Assembly: GCA_023436925.1 (NCBI GenBank)
Contig: JAEZHJ010000201.1
Span: forward strand, 1-5,511
Length of the DNA: 5,511 nucleotides
DNA from: Actinomycetes bacterium
GTDB taxonomy: Bacteria > Actinomycetota > Actinomycetes > Propionibacteriales > Propionibacteriaceae
Direction of reading: 5' to 3'
The notes beneath the pieces were generated by a model. It saw only the letters and a list, made by a program, of their open reading frames with translations. It searched no databases and had not been told where the DNA came from. Positions within the stretch are counted from its first letter, which is position 1. Every line of letters starts with the position of its first letter. Shown here piece after piece: positions 4,768 to 5,511 of this stretch. The position numbers were made by a program, and so were the translations under genes.

Positions 4768-5511
4768 TCAGGCGGGCAGTTCGGCGGTCGGGCGGATCAC
4801 CAGCCCGGTGCGCAGCTTCGGCGTGAAGAAGGTCGACTTCGGGGGCATCAGGAGGCCCTCCCGCGCCGTCCGCCGGATCTCGGCCAGCGAGGTGGGACGG
4901 ATCAGGACGCCGGCGGTCACCGCCCCGGAGCCGACCAGCTCGACCAGCTCGTCCAGGCCGTGCTGGTAGTCGACCGACGCCGCCGAGTCGGCCAGGGCGT
5001 GCTCCAGGTAGGCGCCGTCGAGGTCCCGGACGCCGTCGAAGGCGCCCGGCTTCGGGATCAGCCAGGTGGTGCTGCCGTCCGGCGCCACCAGGACGAGCCG
5101 GCCGAGCTCGACCATGGCGGCCAGCAGCCCGGGCCCGGCGGCGGGGGCCGGCTCGAGGTCGAAGGTGGCGGCCAGGTCGGCCCGCAACTGCTCCAGGCTG
5201 ATCCCGGTGTAGACCCGGTGGATGGCCTCGATGCTGAGCTGGTCGTCGACCAGCTCGTTGATGAAGGTCAGGGTGTACTCGGCGTCGGTGTCGGTGCGTC
5301 CGGTGGCCTCACGGACCTGGTCGCGGTACTGCTGGGACACCCCGTAGCGGTGGTGGCCGTCGGCGATCAGGACGTCGTCGGCGGCGATCACGGCCGCGAT
5401 GGCGGCGATCCGGGCGGGGTCGCTGACCCGCTCGACGCGGTGCTCCACGCCTTCGAAGGTGCCGCTGCCGACCAGTTCCCCCGGCTCGGCCAGCGCCTCG
5501 GTCAGGCCGCC
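4768..5511 (-). CDS. DUF1015-family protein, C-terminal part (start beyond the window)
   Basis: The frame is open to the right edge, giving 247 residues up to TGA 4768; family members are about 400-430 residues, so roughly 160-180 N-terminal residues are missing. The diagnostic motif IADGHHRYG is at visible residues 49-57, followed by TFINELVDDQLSIEAIHRVY (visible 82-101) and the C-terminal signature MPPKSTFFTPK (222-232) with LRTGLVIRP, both typical of DUF1015 (COG4198). The protein is predicted cytoplasmic, with no membrane segment. Function is not settled; the family has been linked by fold and by gene neighbourhood to ParB/SerK-like kinases and serine metabolism, which I could not confirm from this sequence. 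An internal GTG at 5448 is not the true start, because family-like sequence continues upstream of it (GELVGSGTFEGVEHRV). It is read toward the CoA-transferase gene in the same direction, 163 bp apart. Confidence 0.88.
   Translation of the reverse strand, partial: GGLTEALAEPGELVGSGTFEGVEHRVERVSDPARIAAIAAVIAADDVLIADGHHRYGVSQQYRDQVREATGRTDTDAEYTLTFINELVDDQLSIEAIHRVYTGISLEQLRADLAATFDLEPAPAAGPGLLAAMVELGRLVLVAPDGSTTWLIPKPGAFDGVRDLDGAYLEHALADSAASVDYQHGLDELVELVGSGAVTAGVLIRPTSLAEIRRTAREGLLMPPKSTFFTPKLRTGLVIRPTAELPA

Noticed and set aside
2958..4826. A 622-codon open frame on the + strand
   Set aside because: It runs antisense to the well-supported CoA-transferase gene; its sequence is Val/Gly/Leu/His-rich shadow coding caused by GC-rich third positions. 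The 21-bp repeats happen to keep this frame open.

Overview
The window comes from a high-GC (visibly about 70% G+C) actinobacterial chromosome. Third codon positions are dominated by G and C, GTG starts are used, hairpin terminators lack U-tracts, and candidate -10 boxes fit TANNNT. The gene set (Cat1-type CoA-transferase closely resembling the Corynebacterium/Propionibacterium enzymes, an actinobacterial PemK-like protein and a DUF1015 protein) would suit Propionibacteriaceae or a relative. That taxonomic guess is inference; no rRNA or tRNA is present to settle it.

Layout. The + strand opens with the last 28 codons of a cold-shock protein, followed by a long imperfect hairpin (104-149) that looks like its terminator. 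A three-gene minus-strand cluster follows, given here in transcription order. A TetR-family regulator (2255-1662) comes first. Next is a four-helix membrane protein with a disordered Pro/Ala/Thr-rich N-terminus carrying an in-frame 33-bp duplication (1583-822). Last is a PemK/MazF-fold protein (801-262) only 20 bp downstream. A HAD-family phosphatase (2292-2933, +) diverges from the TetR gene. The 36-bp gap between these two starts holds a 20-bp imperfect palindrome that overlaps a -10-like box set 6 bp ahead of the phosphatase GTG. This fits a leaderless transcript under TetR control.

The HAD gene converges on a minus-strand CoA-transferase of the acetyl-CoA hydrolase/transferase (Cat1) family (4604-3093). 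The 159-bp gap between them holds three perfect and one degraded tandem copies of a 21-bp hairpin-forming unit that resembles a shortened type I-E CRISPR repeat but has no spacers, followed by a strong terminator hairpin. The right edge holds the C-terminal 247 residues of a DUF1015 protein (minus strand, start outside the window).

Functional picture. Most of the window is ordinary chromosomal housekeeping and central-carbon content. Cat1 links succinyl-CoA to acetate or propionate, and the HAD protein is probably a phosphoglycolate-phosphatase-like small-molecule phosphatase. The parts most worth a second look are the spacerless 21-bp tandem repeats, the membrane protein/PemK-like pair without a recognisable antitoxin, and the tetR-HAD divergent control region. 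I saw no convincing mobile element, true CRISPR array or RNA gene.
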